Assembly: GCA_020975725.1 (NCBI GenBank)
Contig: QXJR01000012.1
Span: forward strand, 495,001 to 559,000
Reading direction: 5' to 3'
DNA length: 64,000 nucleotides
From: Picocystis sp. L7
Lineage: Eukaryota > Chlorophyta > Picocystophyceae > Picocystales > Picocystaceae
Shown here: positions 58,949-64,000 of the stretch, one piece after another
Position numbering within the stretch: the first letter of the stretch is position 1
How the letters are laid out: the number at the start of each line of letters is the position of its first letter
The notes under the pieces: model-generated
Told to the model about the DNA's origin: nothing
Database searches by the model: none
What the model saw: the letters and a program-made list of their open reading frames with translations, nothing else
Translations under genes and position numbers: made by a program

Positions 58949-59679
58949 CGCCAAACGAGGACCGGTCTGACGACCTTTCGAAAGGAAACGAAACCACCGA
59001 TCGATCGGAAGCCATCGAAAGGACGCAGACCGTAAGGGACTCCCATCGGTTAAAGGGATGGGACACGAAGGGACTCGCGTGGGGTTCGAACCCGAATATA
59101 TACCATTGGAAGCCTCTTACGGTTCAATGGTTCGGTTCGATTGGGGATCACGCGCACGAAGGGCCGGTGGAGCGATCGGTGTCCCGTCGAGGCGAACCCT
59201 TGGTACCACGACGACTGGTTTCAGGACCCCCTTCTGGTTCGCCTTCCGCAAGGATGTCTTCGCGAGCCTCCTCCCACCCTTTCCATGGAGAAGCCAGTGC
59301 CAGACGTGTGGTTCCTTCCACATGCAATCACCGTCCCGTCCGGAAAAGTGTCTTGGATGCGCTGAAGCATGCAGGAGCCTGTGCAGGGATTCCCACAGAA
59401 GCCTTTGCACCGCATTCGTCCGGAGCGGACCCCAGGCGGAGACCAGGACGTCGCACCATCTACCGCCCCTGTGTCACCGAGGAGGGGATTCGGTTAACCT
59501 CGTGGTTAACCTCGCGCGTCGCCGGATCTCCTCTCCGGGAGGGGGGGGCTCCCTCGCACCCTCCGATGCAGATGCACCCTTCTCCTCCTGCGGGAAGTTC
59601 CCCGGTCGAAGCGGGGGTGTGTCTGCAGATGGGTGCAACTGTTCCGAGAGGGGATGGGGGTCGGTCTCGACGGCATGGA
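58949..59679. promoter_or_regulatory. Divergent promoter, EFL1 / ValRS
   Basis: About 730 nt between divergent starts. A palindrome CCTTTCGAAAGG lies at 58974-58985 near EFL1. A tandem GGTTAACCTCG repeat lies at about 59493-59515. The ValRS frame stays open through the region. Confidence 0.5.
58974..58985. promoter_or_regulatory. TTTCGAAA palindrome upstream of EFL1
   Basis: CCTTTCGAAAGG, 26 nt from the EFL1 start codon, like the longer palindrome before POLA1. Confidence 0.25.
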
Positions 59680-62600
59680 ATGATTTCTGCGCGATCGTCT
59701 TCGTGTTCGCGCGTCTCTCGCATGGCGATGGCGGAGGAAGTGGAGGATCTGTCGCGTGGGATGGAGAGAATGGACACGAAAGAAGGAGAAACGGACGTCG
59801 GAGGGACGGGAGAAGGCGGAGCCGTGGGAACAGAGGTGGCGGCGCCTGCCGACGACGAGGAGAAAGAGAAGAAGAAGATGATGAAGAAAGCAGCCAAAGA
59901 AGCGAAGAAATTGGCCGCCATCGCCAAGAAAAAGGCGAAGGAGGAAGAAATGAAGGCAAACGCGGGTAAAGACAATGCCAAGAAACAGGCCGCAAAGGAA
60001 GCCGCCGAACGGAAGAAAGCCGAAAGGGAAGCAGAGGCCAAAGAAATCCAAAGACTCATCGAAATCGCCATGTCCACACCCAAAGGCGAAAAGAAGTCCA
60101 TGAGCGAGGCAATGGAGAAGGGATACCATCCACAGCTCGTCGAAGCAGCTTGGTACGACTGGTGGGAAGCATGTGGCTACTTCCAAGCCCAACCAGAATC
60201 CAACAAACCCAAGTTTGTCATGGTCATCCCACCACCCAACGTCACGGGAACGCTGCATTTAGGACATGCACTCACCGATAGCATCCAGGATGCACTGGCA
60301 CGATGGAAGCGTATGAGTGGATATGAGGTGCTGTGGCTCCCTGGGACAGACCATGCAGGTATTGCAACGCAAACTGTGGTGGAGAAGAAGCTGGCCAGAG
60401 AACAGCAAATCAGCAGGCATGATATTGGGAGGGACAACTTTTTGAAAGAGGTTTACAAATACGTGGATGATTATGGTGGCCGCATCTGTAGGCAAATGAG
60501 GAGGCTAGGTTGCTCCCTCGATTGGTCCCGTGAACGCTTCACCATGGACGACCAACTTTCTACGGCAGTAGGAGAAGCTTTCGTTCGTCTCCATAGTGAA
60601 GGGCTGATCTACCGAGAAAATAGGCTCGTGAACTGGGATTGTACCTTAAAGACGGCAATTTCAGACATTGAGGTGGATTACGTGGACGTTCCTGGGAGAA
60701 CTTTGCTCAAGGTACCAGGGTATGCTGAACCTGTTGAGTTTGGTTGCCTTACTTCATTTGCTTATCAGATTGAAGATGGAAGCGGTGAGATTGTTGTCGC
60801 CACCACCCGTATTGAAACAATGCTGGGCGATACAGCAGTGGCTGTGCACCCCGACGACGAGCGATATGAGCATTTGCACGGCAAGTATGTCATCCACCCC
60901 TTCAGTGGTAGACGTCTACCCATCATCACAGATGCCATCCTGGTAGATATGAGCTTTGGGACTGGTGCCGTGAAAATCACCCCCGCTCATGATCCTAATG
61001 ATTTTGCTACAGGCAAGAGACATCATCTCGAATTTATCAATGTATTCACAGACGATGGAGTGATCAATGAACATGGGGGCATGTTTGAAGGTCAAAAGAG
61101 GTTCGAGACGAGGGTCGCTGTCGTGGATGCCCTGAAAGAAAAAGGTCTTTACAGGGGTACTCAAGACAATCCTATGAGGCTCGGTCTTTGTTCTCGAAGC
61201 AAGGACGTGATCGAGCCCATGCTCAAACCACAATGGTGGGTGAACTGCACGGAAATGGCGGCAGAAGCGTGTAAAGCTGTGAGAGATGGGGAATTGAAGA
61301 TCATTCCCCGAGAATTCGAAGCAACTTGGTTTAGGTGGCTGGAGAACATTCGAGACTGGTGCATTTCTAGACAACTCTGGTGGGGACATCGCATACCAGC
61401 TTACTACGTGATCCTTGAAGGGGAGGAGAGCAAGACAGGAAAGCCCGGGACAACTGCTGAGCTTGTGGACCACTGGGTGTCGGGTCGGACGAGGGATGAG
61501 GCGGAGGCCAAGGCAAGGGAACTTTTCCCAGGCATTGCATTCCGTTTAGAGCAAGACGAGGATGTCTTGGACACGTGGTTTAGCAGCGGCCTTTTTCCCT
61601 TCAGTACCCTAGGCTGGCCGAATGCAACCAAGGACATGGATGCCTTCTATCCCAATAGCCTCCTGGAAACAGGGCACGATATCCTGTTTTTCTGGGTTGC
61701 TCGCATGGTGATGATGGGAATGAAGCTGACGGGTAAGATCCCATTCAATACCGTGTATTTGCACAGCATGGTCCGGGATGCTCATGGCCGTAAGATGTCT
61801 AAATCTCTGGGAAATGTTATCGATCCAGTGCAGGTGATCGAGGGCATTACGCTTGACGAGCTCCATGCAACCTTGCACACAGGAAACCTGGACCCTAAAG
61901 AGATTGCGAGGGCTACGGAAGGTCAGAAAGCAGACTTCCCCAACGGCATCCCCGAATGTGGAACAGATGCTCTGCGCATGACCCTCCTTGCCTACACATC
62001 ACAGGCCCGAGATGTCAACTTGGATATCAACCGTGTTGTTGCCTACAGGCACTGGTGCAACAAGCTTTGGAATGCGATTCGATTTGCCATGATTAACCTA
62101 GGAGAGAAATTTACCCCCCCGGTTGATTTGAACTTTTCAAAGGCCCCAATGGAGTGCAGGTGGATCCTGTCTCGGCTGAACGCTGCGGCTATACAGGTTA
62201 ACACGGCCCTCTCGGACTACGCGTTTTCTGACGCAACCACAGCATTGTACAATTTTTGGCAGTATGAGCTGTGCGATGTTTTCATCGAACTCATGAAGCC
62301 AACACTAGCACTAGAGGATTCAGAGGAAAACAATGCGCGGAAGCAGCTCACCAGAGAATCTCTTTGGTGCTGCCTGGAAAGCGGCTTGCGTTTGTTGCAT
62401 CCATTCATGCCCTATGTGACAGAAGAGCTTTGGCAGAGGTTGCCCAAGTCAGAAGCCATGTTAAGCCTGGAATCGCTGGCAATGGCACCTTATCCTCAAG
62501 AGAACAGCTCCCGCGAGGACAGGGTTGCAGAGGAGGAAATGCGCATCCTGGATGCCGTGGTGAGGGCAGCCAGAAGTATTCGGTCAAACTACGGTCTGAC

Positions 62601-63012
62601 GAAGCAAAGACCCTCTCTGTATCTACTGACCCGTGCTGAGGGGGTTGGAAAGGTGGTGAGTAGGAATGCAACAGTCGTCACGACGCTCAGCTCTTCATCT
62701 GAGGTTGTGGTTGTCGACGATGCGTCCAAAATCCCACCGGGCTGCGCAGTGGAGATCGTCAACGAGTCCTCCAGCGTGTACCTCCTATTGACCGGTGTGA
62801 TCAACCCGGCTGAAGAGTGTACAAAGATGGAGAAGAAAATAACATTTATCCAGGAGCAGGTGTATGCCCTCCAGGCCAGAATGGCTGCACCAGGATACGA
62901 GGCCAAGGTTCCTGATTGGCTCCAGAAAGAGAATCGAGAGAAGTTGCAGCGCCTGACAGGAGAGCAGGAGTCTGCCACCAATGCGCTGGCAGAGATCCAG
63001 AAGCTGGTGTGA
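59680..63012 (+). CDS. VARS: Valyl-tRNA synthetase
   Basis: Charges tRNA-Val, cytosolic with a possible mitochondrial form. 1,110 residues from the ATG at 59680. The N-terminal Lys-rich extension (to about residue 140) is followed by PPPNVTGTLHLGHALT (HIGH box) and GRKMSKSLGN (KMSKS). The CP1 editing domain, anticodon domain (RWILSRLNAAAIQVNTAL) and a C-terminal coiled coil are all present. The first 14 residues from 59680 (MISARSSSCSRVSR) look like a mitochondrial presequence and are followed by MAMAEEVED at 59722, so two starts could give two isoforms, as for other eukaryotic ValRS. Confidence 0.95.
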   Translation: MISARSSSCSRVSRMAMAEEVEDLSRGMERMDTKEGETDVGGTGEGGAVGTEVAAPADDEEKEKKKMMKKAAKEAKKLAAIAKKKAKEEEMKANAGKDNAKKQAAKEAAERKKAEREAEAKEIQRLIEIAMSTPKGEKKSMSEAMEKGYHPQLVEAAWYDWWEACGYFQAQPESNKPKFVMVIPPPNVTGTLHLGHALTDSIQDALARWKRMSGYEVLWLPGTDHAGIATQTVVEKKLAREQQISRHDIGRDNFLKEVYKYVDDYGGRICRQMRRLGCSLDWSRERFTMDDQLSTAVGEAFVRLHSEGLIYRENRLVNWDCTLKTAISDIEVDYVDVPGRTLLKVPGYAEPVEFGCLTSFAYQIEDGSGEIVVATTRIETMLGDTAVAVHPDDERYEHLHGKYVIHPFSGRRLPIITDAILVDMSFGTGAVKITPAHDPNDFATGKRHHLEFINVFTDDGVINEHGGMFEGQKRFETRVAVVDALKEKGLYRGTQDNPMRLGLCSRSKDVIEPMLKPQWWVNCTEMAAEACKAVRDGELKIIPREFEATWFRWLENIRDWCISRQLWWGHRIPAYYVILEGEESKTGKPGTTAELVDHWVSGRTRDEAEAKARELFPGIAFRLEQDEDVLDTWFSSGLFPFSTLGWPNATKDMDAFYPNSLLETGHDILFFWVARMVMMGMKLTGKIPFNTVYLHSMVRDAHGRKMSKSLGNVIDPVQVIEGITLDELHATLHTGNLDPKEIARATEGQKADFPNGIPECGTDALRMTLLAYTSQARDVNLDINRVVAYRHWCNKLWNAIRFAMINLGEKFTPPVDLNFSKAPMECRWILSRLNAAAIQVNTALSDYAFSDATTALYNFWQYELCDVFIELMKPTLALEDSEENNARKQLTRESLWCCLESGLRLLHPFMPYVTEELWQRLPKSEAMLSLESLAMAPYPQENSSREDRVAEEEMRILDAVVRAARSIRSNYGLTKQRPSLYLLTRAEGVGKVVSRNATVVTTLSSSSEVVVVDDASKIPPGCAVEIVNESSSVYLLLTGVINPAEECTKMEKKITFIQEQVYALQARMAAPGYEAKVPDWLQKENREKLQRLTGEQESATNALAEIQKLV

Positions 63013-63210
63013 GCTTCCCACCTCTCTGCATCATTCAATTTCGACACGGCTCGTGCCTGGCTCCCCCTCTGTCCCCTCGTCCCACCTTTCGGTCCCCCTC
63101 GTTAATTCCAATAGGGTTTATAAGCGAGCGCCATTGGCACCAAACCGTTAAGTCAAACATACCTCTATCTCCCACGAGACCAAATGGGTTGTAAGCGTGT
63201 ATCCTGACAC
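63013..63210. other. 3' flank of ValRS
   Basis: About 200 nt between the ValRS stop and the relic; no clear poly(A) signal or gene seen. Confidence 0.4.
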
Positions 63211-63960
63211 TCAAAACACCCGGAGTTGACTCTTAGTGAACGTGTCCGCGCAGTTGTAGGTGTTCCACGTGGCATTTAAATCCCTGTCATTCGCGTATCC
63301 AGAACGGTATACGAACGTTTCGGAACTCCTGATGTCGGCGAGCATCCCGTAGCAGCCGCATTTTTCGACGTGTGGCTCTCCGAAGGCGTTTCCAAGGTGA
63401 CCCCTCGCTGTGTGCATTTTTTTACGAGTCGTTGTAAAAAGAAACCGTGAGACTACGATAGCACATTCTTACAGACTTTGGCTTTTAGTTCCCAAGAAAG
63501 TGTTGTCCAAATAGCTTCGATCTCTAGCAATTCGAGTGTGCATGACCCATTCACGAAAAGCACCTCCGTAAGTTAAGACACTCCGTTTGTACTTGCCTAC
63601 GTCAACGACTCCGACTTTCCATGGTCGTCACATGCTCGTCCCTTCCCGTTGCCGTCGGTCCTGTCGACGCGGATTCGACACCGTGCAACAAGTGCTCTTC
63701 AAAACCGCACTAACTCTATTACAGAGCATTGGCCTCTTAAAACTCCCCCGCGCCGCGTTTCGTTCCACGGGGACAGGTTGGCGAGAGCGCAGCACGGGCT
63801 GCTGCCGAGCCGTCACGGACACGCTAGTTGCATCGGCTGGCAAACCGTCCAGTCCCTTTAGGGGAATCTTCTCCAGACGTCTAAACAACATGGTTGCCCA
63901 CAAACAGCCTCTGACTAACACTTTGCGAGGGGCACATCCATTTGGATACTTTACGAAAAA
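63211..63960 (-). pseudogene. Decayed TnpB/Fanzor-type nuclease relic
   Basis: A broken gene on the minus strand, probably continuing towards or past the window end. At 63211-63400 the last reading frame has EKCGCYGM, then RSSETFVYRSGYANDRDLNA followed by TWN, ending the frame. It fits the zinc ribbon and RuvC-III motif of TnpB/Fanzor (xCGxCG...SS-x-F...CGYxxDRDxNAxxN), though some Cys positions are lost. A separate frame at 63470-63619 reads KVGVVDVGKYKRSVLTYGG, like the RuvC-I strand (D-x-G...R-S-V-L-T). A third frame, about 63628-63960, may hold earlier parts (ADATSVSVTAR). The frames are split by stops and shifts, so it is inactive. Identification is by motif only. Confidence 0.55.
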
Positions 63961-64000
63961 CAAAGAGTTCTTTAAGCTCCTTACATTTACTAGGATACCA

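Noticed and set aside
59070-59110. GGGTTCGAACCC as a tRNA T-arm or pol III B-box
   Set aside because: No matching acceptor, D and anticodon arms can be folded around it.

Overview
This is a compact eukaryotic nuclear segment. It carries about 22 host genes, most uninterrupted or with one or two short introns near the 5' end, plus two young-looking LTR retrotransposons and one decayed TnpB/Fanzor-type relic. All genes recognised are eukaryotic (ARFRP1, POLA1, LTV1, EFL1, RRP43, 4E-T, villin, complex I NDUFV1, COQ9, UBE2D, ValRS). An NXD1-like acetoacetate-decarboxylase-fold protein, a PAA/HMA-type copper ATPase with a transit-like N terminus and a bacterial-type release factor RF1 suggest a plastid-bearing unicellular alga. 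A red-alga-like host would fit the few, 5'-biased introns and the retroelement load, but the lineage is inference and not proven here.

Layout: 1-1516 no gene seen; 1.5-13.1 kb a two-TM orphan, ARFRP1, organellar RF1, a macrodomain hydrolase, dephospho-CoA kinase, villin and a coiled-coil tail-anchored protein; 13.6-21.2 kb a Ty3/gypsy element; 22.7-24.7 kb COQ9 and a DUF4349 protein; 24.7-27.4 kb a gene-free block; 27.4-31.9 kb copper ATPase, NXD1-like and mitochondrial bL21; 32.0-36.7 kb a Ty1/copia element; 37.1-63.0 kb POLA1, LTV1, NDUFV1, UBE2D, 4E-T, mitochondrial-type uS10, RRP43, a multi-TM orphan, EFL1 and ValRS; 63.2-64 kb a TnpB/Fanzor relic running towards the window end.

The standout is the Ty3/gypsy element. 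Its pol frame holds a complete-looking cytosine-C5 DNA methyltransferase between RNase H and integrase, and a Tudor-like module at the C terminus. A retroelement that encodes both a DNA-methylation writer and a putative chromatin reader is rare; methyltransferase capture has been reported for dinoflagellate and charophyte elements.

Other patterns: eight genes pairs are tail-to-tail with only 31-149 nt between stop codons; eight inferred introns all fall in the first 46 codons; and small hairpins with an A/G-rich loop, in sense orientation, sit about 45-115 nt upstream of several start codons. Many genes serve ribosome production, translation or mRNA fate (RF1, bL21, LTV1, uS10, RRP43, EFL1, ValRS, 4E-T), but nothing suggests an operon; each gene appears to have its own promoter.
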